From contig LGYU01000010.1 in the NCBI GenBank assembly GCA_001302245.1, positions 124,001 through 188,000 of the forward strand: a stretch of DNA of 64,000 nt, given 5' to 3'. The stretch is from Chitinophagaceae bacterium PMP191F (GTDB taxonomy: Bacteria > Bacteroidota > Bacteroidia > Chitinophagales > Chitinophagaceae). The notes beneath the pieces are model-generated. The model was not told the DNA's origin, did not search any database, and worked only from the letters and a program-made list of their open reading frames with translations. This document shows, one piece after another, positions 38,416-47,780 of the stretch (its first letter is position 1; each line of letters begins with the position of its first letter). The position numbers and the translations under genes were made by a program.

Positions 38416-39195
38416 CTATTTTATGGGGTGAAATATCTTTTCCAGCATGGCATACAGTTCCGGATGGTGCGCTTTCAGTTTGTCCGGGCGTTCAAAAAAA
38501 TATTCGGAGATCACGGCAAAAAACTCCGCATCGTTGGTTGCGCCGTAAAAATTGATGTCGCTGTCCTTGCCCATTTTCATTTCGCGAATGGTTTCATGGA
38601 TCTGTTTGATCCATGGTAACACGTAGGGCCGCGCCAGCAGGTATTCCGGCACACCGTCTGTAGCACCGTCTGCTTTATCCAGCAGGTGTACAAACTCATG
38701 AATGGCGGTATTGTGACCATCTTCCGGGTTGCTGAAGGAGGAGCGCAGGGAAGGCTGCGACAGGATCATCTGCCGGTGCAGTGCACCATCGCCCACCATG
38801 CCCAGTATATTCCGGTCACCTCCTTCTACCTGCCAGGTATCGTTAAAGGTATCTTTATACAGTAACACTTCGGAAATATTATTATATCGCCATTCAGGGA
38901 AATAAAAGATAGGAATAATGGCTCCGGATGCTACCAGCAAACGATCCAGTTCTTCTACCTGCACACCAATACCGGTAATGCGTACCTGTTGCAAAAATTG
39001 TTGTATCCTGGTTTCAAAAGAAAGTTTCCCCGCATCATCCAGGTTGCGGTAAAACAGAACGTTTTCTGTCAATATTTTCCTTGCGCCGGCAGACAATATA
39101 TAACCATTGTTCTTTTTCCGGGCATTGTTGTAAATACCGATCCCCGCTATCAGGGCTATTACCAAAAGGGCCAATCCAATCATATTGTACGGCAA
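38416..39195 (-). CDS. M90-family zinc peptidase (MtfA-like)
   Basis: A 259-aa protein with one N-terminal membrane helix (IGLALLVIALIAGIGIY) and a zinc site HEFVH (His166, Glu167, His170) in the AIHEFVHLLDKADG segment that is typical of the MtfA/DgsA family, plus the later NDAEFFAVISEYFFE helix with a candidate third ligand. The length fits the family. MtfA in enterobacteria interacts with the Mlc repressor; no such partner is visible here, and the membrane anchor suggests another substrate. Monocistronic or joined to the ABC ATPase gene. Confidence 0.9.
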   Translation of the reverse strand: MPYNMIGLALLVIALIAGIGIYNNARKKNNGYILSAGARKILTENVLFYRNLDDAGKLSFETRIQQFLQQVRITGIGVQVEELDRLLVASGAIIPIFYFPEWRYNNISEVLLYKDTFNDTWQVEGGDRNILGMVGDGALHRQMILSQPSLRSSFSNPEDGHNTAIHEFVHLLDKADGATDGVPEYLLARPYVLPWIKQIHETIREMKMGKDSDINFYGATNDAEFFAVISEYFFERPDKLKAHHPELYAMLEKIFHPIK

Positions 39196-39257
39196 TAAAA
39201 GCCGGCAGGAAATTTACAGTTTTTTCAGCAGGGATCAATATGTAACAGGGAGGGTTG

Positions 39258-39875
39258 TCAGATAAACTGCAGTTGTGTGGCTATACGGATCAGCGATGCG
39301 GTGTTCTTTACATCAAATTTGGCCAGCAGATTTTTACGATGGGTATCTACCGTTGTGACGCTGATAAACAGTTTCTGCGCTATTTCATTATTGGTCATAC
39401 CCTCAGCAATCAGCCCCAGTATTTCCTGTTCACGACGCGTAAGCACTGGTGTAACGCCATTAGAGTTTTTCCGCAAAGCCTGGGCAGCTTCTTCGCTCAG
39501 GAACACTTTTCCTTTAACAACAGTGCCAATGGCTTCCATTATTTCCTCTTTGGTAGCATTTTTCAGTACATATCCTGATGCCCCTTTGTCAATCATTTTC
39601 TGGATAAAGCTCTGCTGGTTAAAAGTACTGAGACCAACAATGAACACGCCGGGATAACTTGCTTTTACCAGTTCACAAAGCTCTATTCCGCTTTTATCCG
39701 GCAAATTGATATCCATCAATATCACATCGGGTAACCGTTGTTGCAGAAAAGCCATACAACTGGCAGCTGTTGACGCATGCCCTGCCCACTCAATCTCCTT
39801 TTCGTACTGAAGCAGGGAACGTATTCCTTCAATTACCATATAGTGATCGTCAACAATAAAAACGCTGGTTGGCAT
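39258..39875 (-). CDS. NarL/FixJ-family response regulator (orphan)
   Basis: A 205-aa regulator: receiver domain with Asp9/Asp10, phospho-acceptor Asp55 (VILMDINLP), and Lys in GYVLKNATKEE; then a LuxR-type helix-turn-helix near the C-terminus (LTRREQEILGLIAEGMTNNE, then LFISVTTVDTHRKNL). No kinase gene is adjacent, so it is an orphan in this window. It is followed by the M90 gene at 62 bp. Confidence 0.93.
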   Translation of the reverse strand: MPTSVFIVDDHYMVIEGIRSLLQYEKEIEWAGHASTAASCMAFLQQRLPDVILMDINLPDKSGIELCELVKASYPGVFIVGLSTFNQQSFIQKMIDKGASGYVLKNATKEEIMEAIGTVVKGKVFLSEEAAQALRKNSNGVTPVLTRREQEILGLIAEGMTNNEIAQKLFISVTTVDTHRKNLLAKFDVKNTASLIRIATQLQFI

Positions 39876-40008
39876 TGCATCAGGTTCAAAATGTAAATAG
39901 ATACTTCTCTGTTATTTTACCGGCAGCCGGTAATTCCATCAATCCACACAAATAAAACTAAAAAAACAATCACGTTCTCCCCTGTTTTTCCATGATTTTT
40001 TATAGGTA

Positions 40009-40051
40009 CATCCGCCGGACACCGCTCCCGTGGCCGGTGTCTTCACCAGCC
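40009..40051 (-). repeat. Dispersed multi-hairpin intergenic repeat, copy B (truncated)
   Basis: On the minus strand it opens with GGCTGGTGAAGACACCGGCC (40032-40051), an 8-bp stem with one T-G pair and the AAGA loop, then ACGGGA and CCGGCGGATG. The right arm of hairpin 3 is missing. It lies between the orphan response regulator and the DNA glycosylase gene. Confidence 0.65.
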
Positions 40052-40074
40052 ACTCATCAAACCGCATTGATTAT

Positions 40075-40698
40075 TCAATAACCAACATGCCTGTTACGTT
40101 TTTTCAGGTAATGATGCCACAAAAAATAAGTAGAGAGCGAACGAAACGGTTTCCATTGTTCAGCCAATGCCAGTATTTCATCTGTGGTTTTTACAATACT
40201 CAGTTCTTTAATGGTATTGACCACGGCAATATCTCCTATCGGAAAAATATCTTTGGCCTGCATACAGAACATCAGGTAAATATCAGTAGTCCAATGACCG
40301 ATGCCTTTAATACTGATCAACCGGCTCCTGATCTCCGGTTCACTTAGTATATGCAATTGAGCAAGATCTATATGACCTTCAGTAATGGCAACAGACAGGG
40401 CCCTGAGATATTTTGCTTTCTGCCGGCTGATCTGGCAGTTGCGCATTTCCTCATCCGTCAGTTTCAGAATATTTACCGGTGAGAATACTTCCAGGTAAGC
40501 ATTTAATTTCTGAAAATGAGCATTGGCAGAGGCCAGGCTTACCTGTTGTTCCAGGATGATCTTTGATAAAGAAATAAAACCCGGTTCACGGCTCCAATCG
40601 GGAGGAGCGCCGTATTGTTCATATATAGCTGCAAAAACTCTTTCCCGTTTAATAAGGGTCTTTATATCCTTCGGGTTAACGATCCTGCTGCTATTCAT
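40075..40698 (-). CDS. DNA-3-methyladenine glycosylase II (AlkA-like, HhH-GPD)
   Basis: A 207-aa base-excision enzyme. ILEQQVSLASANAHF near residue 48 is the usual opening of the AlkA-like helical core, the helix-hairpin-helix is LISIKGIGHWTTDIYLMF (about 127-144), and the catalytic Asp156 lies in PIGDIAV. It removes alkylated purines from DNA in the cytosol. The protein lacks the N-terminal beta domain of E. coli AlkA, like many short bacterial forms. Single gene; no ada or alkB nearby. Confidence 0.92.
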   Translation of the reverse strand: MNSSRIVNPKDIKTLIKRERVFAAIYEQYGAPPDWSREPGFISLSKIILEQQVSLASANAHFQKLNAYLEVFSPVNILKLTDEEMRNCQISRQKAKYLRALSVAITEGHIDLAQLHILSEPEIRSRLISIKGIGHWTTDIYLMFCMQAKDIFPIGDIAVVNTIKELSIVKTTDEILALAEQWKPFRSLSTYFLWHHYLKKRNRHVGY

Positions 40699-40771
40699 GT
40701 TATAAATGTATTTAAAAATAAAATGACCCGGTTTATTACCAGGCCATTTCCTTCAACTGGCATGCCTGCAA

Positions 40772-41094
40772 TCAGGCTACCAGGTTCTGCAAAGCACCAA
40801 AAGCATGATTGATGACAATTTTCCAGTTGCCGTCGGCTGCCGTTTCATCATCTCAATTCCTTTGGCACTTACTTTTACTTCATGGCCATCGGTTATATTC
40901 CATTCAGACCGCCCTACGGCCAGGTTGCCCGTTTGCAAACAATACACTGTCCTGATCTCCATGGTTCCTTTTATGGACAGAATGGCTTTCACTGCTTCTT
41001 CAAACTTTCTTTTCCGGAAACGGGTTTGCCAGGCTCAGGTACAATGATGCCATCTACATCGTACTGTACCCCGGCACCCTGAAATTGCACAAAA
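40772..41094 (-). pseudogene. Decayed DUF4440/SnoaL-like (YybH/SgcJ-type) gene
   Basis: Three minus-strand frames together spell a DUF4440-like protein. From about 41094 one reads QYDVDGIIVPEPGKPVSGKE and stops after LKKQ; a second (40992 to about 40815) reads MKAILSIKGTMEIRTVYCLQ and on to GRSEWNITDGHEVKVSAKG; a third reads GNWKIVINHAFGALQNLVA and stops at 40772. Two frameshifts and a missing N-terminal 40 or so residues make it non-functional. Such proteins are NTF2-fold, about 130 aa. It fills most of the gap between the glycosylase and the GH28 gene. Confidence 0.7.
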
Positions 41095-41155
41095 CGGAAC
41101 AAAGTCCTCTAGAGAATTAAAAACCCACTGTATCAACAGGTTACACCGGAAACCT

Positions 41156-41163
41156 TAACTTTG
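41156..41163 (+). promoter_or_regulatory. Candidate -7 box for the first GH28 gene
   Basis: TAACTTTG matches TAnnTTTG exactly, 39 bp ahead of the ATG at 41203. A -33 TTTG is not obvious. Confidence 0.5.
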
Positions 41164-41202
41164 ACCGACATGTAAAAGCACTGACAACCAACTTTATCAT
41201 CC

Positions 41203-42747
41203 ATGAACCTCTATCTGAAAAGCATCCAACGTTTTGTTATCACCGGCATGCTGCTCTTTTCACTGGCAGGCATATCTGCCGCCACTCCCGCTAATCCTTA
41301 CAATCTGATGATCGCTCCCGGCACTGTTACTGAAAATTCGGTTACCCTGCTTTGGGATAAACAGGGTAGCACCGATAGTGTGGTGTATAGCATTTTTTTG
41401 AATGATAAGCCCCACGCCACTACCGGTATTACCAATACCACCATTACAGATCTGTTACCCGATACCTGGTATACCGTACGTGTGAGCGTTCAGCAAAAGA
41501 AACAGGAGATAAAAAAAATGTATCTCCTGAAGTTCAAAACTGCTGCTGCTGGTAAACGCTATAATATACTGGACTACGGTGCGAAGAATGATCCGCTTTT
41601 TACAAACACCAAAGCCATACAGGCAGCTATTGACGCCTGTGCTGAAGGAGGAACTGTATATATACCGCAAGGAACTTTTTTGTCCGGCGCATTGTTCCTG
41701 AAAAGCAACATGACCCTGTATATTGAAAAGGGCGGCGTGTTAAAAGGTTCCGTTGCACCGGAAGATTACCTTCCCATGATATTAAACCGCTTTGAAGGCT
41801 GGGAACTGAGCACCTATGCCAGTCTGCTGAATGCGGGTGCACTTTCGCGCAACGGTGGTTATACCGTTAAAAACCTGCGTATTGCCGGCAGCGGTACCAT
41901 TGCCGGTGGTGGTAAGCAACTGGGTGATGCTATGGTAAAAGCCAGTGGCATCCGCAGTCGTGGTCGTCTGATCTGTCTTATGAACTGCCAGGATGTAAGC
42001 ATTTCCGGTGTTACATTGACCACACCACCCTCCTGGACACTACACTATATTTACAGCAATAATATTTCCTGTCACGGGCTTACCATCATTACCACTGGTA
42101 TTCACAATGGTGACGGTATTGATCCCGATTCTTCTACTGATTCTTATATTTTCAACTGTACGTTCAACACGGGCGACGACTGCATTGCGATCAAATCCGG
42201 TAAAAACCCCGAAGGTTTTTTTGTTGCAAAGCCTACTAAAAATGTCAGGATCACCCATTGTAATTTTATCAACGGGCATGGCATTTCCATCGGCAGTGAA
42301 ATGTCTGGCGGTGTAAGCGATGTACTGGTACAGGATTGCAAGGCCGGCAACCTGCTTAATGGTATGCAGATAAAAGCAACCAAAGAAAGAGGCGGTTATG
42401 TCAGAAATGTAACTGTAACCGATTGTCATCTGCTCAAGATCACGGTCCTTTCTTCGCTCAATTACAACAATGACGGTGAAGCAGCTCCTGAAGTCCCCAC
42501 TTTTGAAAATTTCGTATTCAGGAATATCAATATGACAAAGGCAAAGCCCAACGAAACCGTAATGATCATCAATGGATTTAAAGAAGCACATCATCTGAAA
42601 AACCTGGTGTTCCAGAACATTGTACTTCCTGAAAATGCAAAGGTCCTTATCAATGATGCGGAGCAGGCAACGTTTACAGCAGTAAAGACTGTTACCGGCG
42701 CAAAACCTCAATACACGGTGAATAACAGTACCGGCATTGTTTATTGA
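41203..42747 (+). CDS. Glycoside hydrolase family 28 with N-terminal fibronectin-III domain
   Basis: A 514-aa exported protein (signal to LAGISA). Residues about 30-112 form a fibronectin-III-like domain (TVTENSVTLLWDK, LPDTWYTVRVSV). The remainder is a right-handed beta-helix opening YNILDYGAKNDPLFTNTKAIQAA. GH28 motifs are present: NGDGIDPDSS, TGDDCIAIKSG with the Asp pair, GHGISIGSE with the conserved His, and MQIKATKERGG in place of RIK. Fibronectin-III plus beta-helix is the layout of exo-acting polygalacturonases. The RIK Arg is replaced by Gln, so a substrate other than plain galacturonan is possible. Convergent with the second GH28 gene. Confidence 0.92.
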   Translation: MNLYLKSIQRFVITGMLLFSLAGISAATPANPYNLMIAPGTVTENSVTLLWDKQGSTDSVVYSIFLNDKPHATTGITNTTITDLLPDTWYTVRVSVQQKKQEIKKMYLLKFKTAAAGKRYNILDYGAKNDPLFTNTKAIQAAIDACAEGGTVYIPQGTFLSGALFLKSNMTLYIEKGGVLKGSVAPEDYLPMILNRFEGWELSTYASLLNAGALSRNGGYTVKNLRIAGSGTIAGGGKQLGDAMVKASGIRSRGRLICLMNCQDVSISGVTLTTPPSWTLHYIYSNNISCHGLTIITTGIHNGDGIDPDSSTDSYIFNCTFNTGDDCIAIKSGKNPEGFFVAKPTKNVRITHCNFINGHGISIGSEMSGGVSDVLVQDCKAGNLLNGMQIKATKERGGYVRNVTVTDCHLLKITVLSSLNYNNDGEAAPEVPTFENFVFRNINMTKAKPNETVMIINGFKEAHHLKNLVFQNIVLPENAKVLINDAEQATFTAVKTVTGAKPQYTVNNSTGIVY

Positions 42748-42766
42748 TCATAATATTCTATACAAC

Positions 42767-42797
42767 AAACGGGCGTCCCGTTCAGGGATGCCCGTTT
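42767..42797. terminator. Bidirectional terminator between the convergent GH28 genes
   Basis: Arms AAACGGGCGTCCC and GGGATGCCCGTTT (one G-T pair) with a 5-base loop. Flanking A and T tracts are short; placed 20 bp after one stop and 23 bp after the other. Confidence 0.75.
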
Positions 42798-42819
42798 ATT
42801 GTATGTTCACTGGCTATAA

Positions 42820-44091
42820 TTACAATCCTTCTGACTGCGCCTGAAACTTTTCGATGCTCTTTCCTTGCTGTGCATTGATCTTTGACCGGCTAAACTTCAC
42901 TCCGCGAACATTGTACAATTCACCGCTGTTCTTTGCAGCGATCTGCACATTATCAAAAGTAATATCCTGTATCGGCGCTTCCGGAAGCCCCCATATTTTC
43001 AAACCTGTCTCTGCATTGATTATATTAATATTCTTTAGTTGAATATCCCTGTACACGGGTATACTGGCAGTTACAATAGTAACAGTGTCATCGGCAGGAT
43101 TAGCCGGTTCTCTGGGATAATATGTAGAGAAGAATACAGGCCATTTTACATTTTTGATTACAATATCAGTATAGCTCACATGTTGTACTATACCACCGCG
43201 TCCCCGGGCTGATTTGATGCGCAATGCTGAAGTTGTGCTATCAAAAACGCAATTGCTTACCACCAGGTTATTCAGCCCGCCGGCTGTAAAACTGCCAATG
43301 GAAAGTCCGTGCCCCACACCAAAAAAACAATCGCGGATCAGGATATTACTGCATTCCGGGTCATTGGCTGCCGCATTTTTATTACCGAAATTCAGCGCAA
43401 TATTATCATCACCGGTCCTGATATCACAATGTTCTATGGTACAGTTTCTGGCAGCAATATTGATCCCGTCTGTATTGCGCGATTGCGGGGGAGCTACAAT
43501 ATGAATATGATGGATATATACATCGCGTACATCCTTTAATGAAAAATGTGTGTTCGGCGGATTGAGGCTGGTGATTCCCGTAATTTCAACGCGTTGGGTA
43601 CGCTCAATAAAGAACAATTGTGGACGCCGGTAAGTGATCTCTTTTGCCGTGAACTTCTTCCACCATATTTCACCCTGGCCATCAACAATACCTTCACCAC
43701 TGATCTTAACATCAGTGGCGCCGGATATACTGATAAAATTGAGATACTTTTCTTTTTCAGCCGGGTAAGCATCCACATCGTTTCTCAAACGCAATACAGC
43801 TCCCTTCTGAAGTTCCAGGTTTGTTTTACTGTATATTTTTAATGGCCCGCAAAGAAAAACACCTTCCGGAACGATCACTTTACCGCCTTGTTTACCTGCT
43901 TCATCCAGCGCACGCTGAATAGCTGCTGTATTCAATGTTTTACCGTTGCCGGTGGCGCCAAAAGCGGTGATCACAAAGTTTTTGTCCGGTATTACCGGTA
44001 CACCGGTATGCTGGGCTACGGCAATATGCAGTACTGCAGTACAACACAAACAGGCGAACAATAATTTATACATTGCTGCAAAACGTTTCAT
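42820..44091 (-). CDS. Glycoside hydrolase family 28
   Basis: A 423-aa exported beta-helix enzyme (signal ending LHIAVAQ; a second Met seven codons in is possible). Motifs: RNTDGINI, RTGDDNIALNFG with the catalytic Asp pair, VGHGLSIGS with His, and ALRIKSARGRGG, so the complete GH28 active-site set is present, unlike the neighbouring GH28. Likely an endo- or exo-polygalacturonase or rhamnogalacturonan hydrolase acting in the periplasm. It follows the LacI gene by 30 bp on the same strand, hence probably one transcript. Confidence 0.93.
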   Translation of the reverse strand: MKRFAAMYKLLFACLCCTAVLHIAVAQHTGVPVIPDKNFVITAFGATGNGKTLNTAAIQRALDEAGKQGGKVIVPEGVFLCGPLKIYSKTNLELQKGAVLRLRNDVDAYPAEKEKYLNFISISGATDVKISGEGIVDGQGEIWWKKFTAKEITYRRPQLFFIERTQRVEITGITSLNPPNTHFSLKDVRDVYIHHIHIVAPPQSRNTDGINIAARNCTIEHCDIRTGDDNIALNFGNKNAAANDPECSNILIRDCFFGVGHGLSIGSFTAGGLNNLVVSNCVFDSTTSALRIKSARGRGGIVQHVSYTDIVIKNVKWPVFFSTYYPREPANPADDTVTIVTASIPVYRDIQLKNINIINAETGLKIWGLPEAPIQDITFDNVQIAAKNSGELYNVRGVKFSRSKINAQQGKSIEKFQAQSEGL

Positions 44092-44121
44092 TGGTCAAAA
44101 GATTATTAAGTGTTATCATGC

Positions 44122-45144
44122 CTATACCCGGCATGTGGATGCACGCACTACCAATGTTGGTTGTATGATCACCGGTGGCAAAGATCTTGCCTGCCTGCTT
44201 TCCTGTCCATTCATAAAAGCCAGTACTGCCTGTTTACCCATTTCAACGCTCCCTTGCTCAATAGTAGTGAGTGATGGAGTGGTCAGTTCAGTATAGGGTT
44301 CATTGGAAAATCCGCAAATGCCCAGGGTACCCGGTACAGCGATGTTCATTTCTTTCGCCACCTGCAATGCACCCAATGCACAGATATCTGCTGCCGCAAA
44401 AATGGCATCCGGGGGCTGTTTCATAGAAAGCAGCTTCTGCGCCGCCTCTCTTCCATTTTGTTTGGTAAGACAATCCATCTGTATATATTCCGGTTTGTAC
44501 AACAACTTATATTGCCGGAGTGCTTTTTCAAATGCAGACCTTCTATCCCGGTATATATCTATGTTCTGCGGCCCCGCCAGGTGGGCAATACGTTTATATC
44601 CCTGTGTAGCGAGATGTTTCACTGTTTCAAACACAATCTGCTCATTGTCGTTGATGATCCTTTGTGTGCGCAGACTTTCGTCTGTTCTGTCGAACTGTAT
44701 AACCGGTATACCATATTTTTTTGCTTCCTGCAAATGCCTGGTACCGGCAGAAGTAGCAGCCAGTGAAACAATGATACAGGCCACGTTCTGGTTGATCAGC
44801 AATTCCACACAACGCTTTTCATTGTCAAACGATTCATCAGTCTGGCAGATCAGTACATGATGATTACTTTGCCTGGCCACCATTTCAATACCCGCCACAA
44901 CGTTTGCAAAAAAATGATCATTGATCTTCGGCACTATCACACCCAGTGTTTTTGAAGTACCTGTGCTTAGTAAGCGGGCATTGACATTGGGTTTATAATT
45001 GAGTTTCAGGGCAGTTTTCCGTACCAGCTCTTTGGTAACTTTCCCTATAGAAAGATCATCTTTCAAAGCACGGGAAACAGAAGCCGGCGTTATATTCAGT
45101 TCTCTGGCAATATCGTATATGGTAGTTCGTCGCTTTTCTGCCAT
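44122..45144 (-). CDS. LacI-family transcriptional regulator of the GH28/GH95 cluster
   Basis: A 340-aa regulator with helix-turn-helix TTIYDIARELNITPASVSRA (7-26), hinge YKPNVNARLLSTG, and a sugar-binding-type sensor domain (LGVIVPKINDHFFANVVAGIE, KRIAHLAGPQNIDIYRDR, LTTPSLTTIEQG). Divergent from GH95 with a 149-bp gap that holds a perfect 20-bp palindrome. Co-transcribed with the GH28 gene behind it. The likely effector is a sugar or sugar acid from pectin. It differs in sequence and operator from the PUL 1 LacI. Confidence 0.92.
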   Translation of the reverse strand: MAEKRRTTIYDIARELNITPASVSRALKDDLSIGKVTKELVRKTALKLNYKPNVNARLLSTGTSKTLGVIVPKINDHFFANVVAGIEMVARQSNHHVLICQTDESFDNEKRCVELLINQNVACIIVSLAATSAGTRHLQEAKKYGIPVIQFDRTDESLRTQRIINDNEQIVFETVKHLATQGYKRIAHLAGPQNIDIYRDRRSAFEKALRQYKLLYKPEYIQMDCLTKQNGREAAQKLLSMKQPPDAIFAAADICALGALQVAKEMNIAVPGTLGICGFSNEPYTELTTPSLTTIEQGSVEMGKQAVLAFMNGQESRQARSLPPVIIQPTLVVRASTCRV

Positions 45145-45228
45145 AGCTAAAAATACAAATTCTGTATTATGAAAAAGAAGGTAGTTTTTTCCTTACGCCG
45201 GTTAAATGTATGTCATTTATCATTACAT

Positions 45229-45248
45229 TTACGTAACCGGTTACGTAA
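45229..45248. promoter_or_regulatory. Perfect 20-bp palindromic LacI operator
   Basis: TTACGTAACCGGTTACGTAA is fully self-complementary with a central CCGG-containing core, as in classical LacI/GalR operators. It lies 81 bp from the lacI start and 46 bp from the GH95 start. A weaker CCGGTTAA half-like site occurs near 45198-45205. Confidence 0.8.
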
Positions 45249-45293
45249 AATCAGGTCAACCAGGCATTTTTATATGCCGTTAACATTTGCCGA

Positions 45294-47759
45294 ATGAAAA
45301 TAAAATCGCTGGCCTTTTTATGGCTGCCACTCGCTTTTGGATACAACCTGCACAGCCAATCACTGAAATTATGGTACAATAAACCAGCAGCCAACTGGAA
45401 CGAAGCGCTTCCTATCGGCAACGGGCGACTGGCAGCCATGATCTTCGGCACACCCGGTAATGAACGCTTGCAATTGAATGAAGAAACCATCTGGGCAGGC
45501 GAACCCGGTAATAATATTATCCCCAATACATTTGATAGTATCCAGGCCATCCGGCAGTTATTATTTACCGGCCGTTATAAAGAAGCACAGGATCTTTCCA
45601 ACAGAACATTCCCCCGTTCCTCCCCGGCCAACAGTAATTATGGCATGCAGTACCAACCGGCGGGTGATCTGCGTATACAGTTTCCGTTGCAACAACCTGT
45701 TTCTGATTATTACCGCGACCTGGATATTGAAAATGCACTGGCATCTGTTTCCTTTAAAGCCGGTGATGTTACTTACAAACGTGAAATGTTTGCGTCTCTT
45801 GCCAATGGTGTTATTATAGTACGGCTTACCGCCAGCAAACCCGGCAATATTTCCTGTACACTTACAGCAGGCAGTCCGCATAAGATCAGTCATGTTAAAG
45901 CAGCTACCGGCCTGCTTGTAATGACAGGCACTACCAGCAGTGCTGACAACAAAAAAGGACGCATCAATTTTGAAGCTCAGTTCCGCCCGGTACTGGAAGG
46001 AGGCACATTAACAGCAACTGACACCAGTCTCATTATATCCAATGCCAATGCAGCTACTATCATTGTCAGCATTGCTACCAATTATAAATCGTACAAAGAC
46101 ATCACCGGCGATCCTGCTGCAAAAGCTGCCGCCTTTATTACACCCGTTGCAGCAAAACCATACAACACGTTAAAGGCAGATCATATTAAAATTTACAGGA
46201 AGTATTTCGACAGGGTGCAACTGGACCTGGGTACCAACGCACAGACTGCCAAAACCACTGATACACGTGTAGAAGAATTTAACAGCAGTCCCGATCCGCA
46301 ACTGGCTGCGCTGTATTTCCAGTTTGGCAGGTACCTGCTGATCTCCGGTTCACAACCCGGTTCACATCCTACCAACCTGCAGGGAAAATGGAATGAAAAA
46401 TTAAGTCCGCCGTGGGACAGTAAGTATACCATCAATATCAATACAGAAATGAACTACTGGCCTGCAGAGCCTGCCAATCTTTCTGAGCTGCACCTGCCGT
46501 TGATAGATATGATCAAAGACCTGTCTGTAACCGGGCAGGAATCTGCCGGCAGCATGTATCATGCACGTGGCTGGAATGTTCATCACAATACTGACCTGTG
46601 GCGTATTACCGGCCCGGTAGATGGTGGATTCTATGGTATGTGGCCAATGGGCGGTGCATGGTTATCACAACATGTATGGTATCATTACCTGTACACCGGT
46701 GACAAAGAATTCCTGAAACAGGTATATCCTATCCTGAAAGGAGCTGCAGTGTTTTACGTAGATGTGCTGCAGGAAGAACCTGTACATAAATGGCTGGTGG
46801 TGGCGCCCTCTATGTCGCCCGAAAACACTTACGAGAGCGGAGTAGGTATTTCTGCCGGTACCACTATGGATAATCAACTGGTGTTTGACGTATTTTCCAA
46901 CGCCATAAAAGCAGCCCGTATTCTGCAACAGGATAAATCACTGACAGATACCTTGCAAAAAATGATTGTACGACTACCGCCTATGCAGGTTGGTCAATAT
47001 GGTCAGTTGCAGGAATGGATGCAGGATTGGGATAAACCCAATGACAGGCATCGTCACATCTCTCACCTGTATGGTTTGTATCCCGGAAACCAGATATCAC
47101 CTTATCAATCACCCGCATTGTTCAATGCGGCTAAGAAAACATTGATCTCCCGGGGCGATAAATCTACCGGCTGGTCAATGGGATGGAAAGTGAACTGGTG
47201 GGCCAGGCTGCAGGACGGCAATAAAGCTTTCAAACTGATCTCCGATCAATTGACACCTGCTCCTAAAGATGAAAAAGGACAGAGCGGTGGTACCTATCCC
47301 AATCTTTTTGATGCACATCCGCCATTCCAGATAGATGGCAACTTTGGCTGCACAGCAGGCATTGCTGAAATGCTGGTACAATCGCATGACGGTGCCATCC
47401 ATATTCTCCCTGCATTGCCGGATGCATGGCCTGATGGTGCGGTAAAAGGATTGGTTACACGGGGTGGTTTTGTAGCTGACATTACCTGGAAAAATAAAAA
47501 AATCCAAAAACTCACTATTACTTCCAGGCTGGGTGGCAATTGCCGTATCCGTGTATATGATCCGCTGGTAGCAACAGGTAATAACAATATAAGCAAAGCA
47601 AAAGGTGCAAATCCCAATCCATTCTTTGAAACAGCTGCTGTTCAACAGCCATTGGTTTCGGGAAAGGTTAACCCTGATATTACACCTGCCAGGAAGGTTA
47701 TTGAATACGATATCGTTACAAAACCCGGCGGTGTGTATGTTTTCCAGACAGCACCTTAA
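45294..47759 (+). CDS. Glycoside hydrolase family 95
   Basis: An 821-aa exported enzyme (signal to YNLHSQ). It opens LKLWYNKPAANWNEALPIGNG, then LQLNEETIWAGEPG, both hallmarks of GH95. The (alpha/alpha)6 barrel region has INTEMNYWPAEPANLSE with the catalytic Asn residues, SMSPENTYE with the expected general-acid Glu, HISHLYGLYPG, and QIDGNFGCTAGIAEML with the Asp. GH95 enzymes invert and cleave alpha-1,2-L-fucosides or alpha-L-galactosides; the pectin-type context makes xyloglucan fucose or rhamnogalacturonan-II L-galactose the candidate targets. The ADH gene follows after 21 bp in the same direction. Confidence 0.93.
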   Translation: MKIKSLAFLWLPLAFGYNLHSQSLKLWYNKPAANWNEALPIGNGRLAAMIFGTPGNERLQLNEETIWAGEPGNNIIPNTFDSIQAIRQLLFTGRYKEAQDLSNRTFPRSSPANSNYGMQYQPAGDLRIQFPLQQPVSDYYRDLDIENALASVSFKAGDVTYKREMFASLANGVIIVRLTASKPGNISCTLTAGSPHKISHVKAATGLLVMTGTTSSADNKKGRINFEAQFRPVLEGGTLTATDTSLIISNANAATIIVSIATNYKSYKDITGDPAAKAAAFITPVAAKPYNTLKADHIKIYRKYFDRVQLDLGTNAQTAKTTDTRVEEFNSSPDPQLAALYFQFGRYLLISGSQPGSHPTNLQGKWNEKLSPPWDSKYTININTEMNYWPAEPANLSELHLPLIDMIKDLSVTGQESAGSMYHARGWNVHHNTDLWRITGPVDGGFYGMWPMGGAWLSQHVWYHYLYTGDKEFLKQVYPILKGAAVFYVDVLQEEPVHKWLVVAPSMSPENTYESGVGISAGTTMDNQLVFDVFSNAIKAARILQQDKSLTDTLQKMIVRLPPMQVGQYGQLQEWMQDWDKPNDRHRHISHLYGLYPGNQISPYQSPALFNAAKKTLISRGDKSTGWSMGWKVNWWARLQDGNKAFKLISDQLTPAPKDEKGQSGGTYPNLFDAHPPFQIDGNFGCTAGIAEMLVQSHDGAIHILPALPDAWPDGAVKGLVTRGGFVADITWKNKKIQKLTITSRLGGNCRIRVYDPLVATGNNNISKAKGANPNPFFETAAVQQPLVSGKVNPDITPARKVIEYDIVTKPGGVYVFQTAP

Positions 47760-47780
47760 CAACAAACGCCTGCTGATTTC

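Noticed and set aside
47175-47765. 196-codon minus-strand frame inside the GH95 gene
   Set aside because: Antisense shadow of the GH95 3' end; the translated sequence is Cys-rich and has no domain features.
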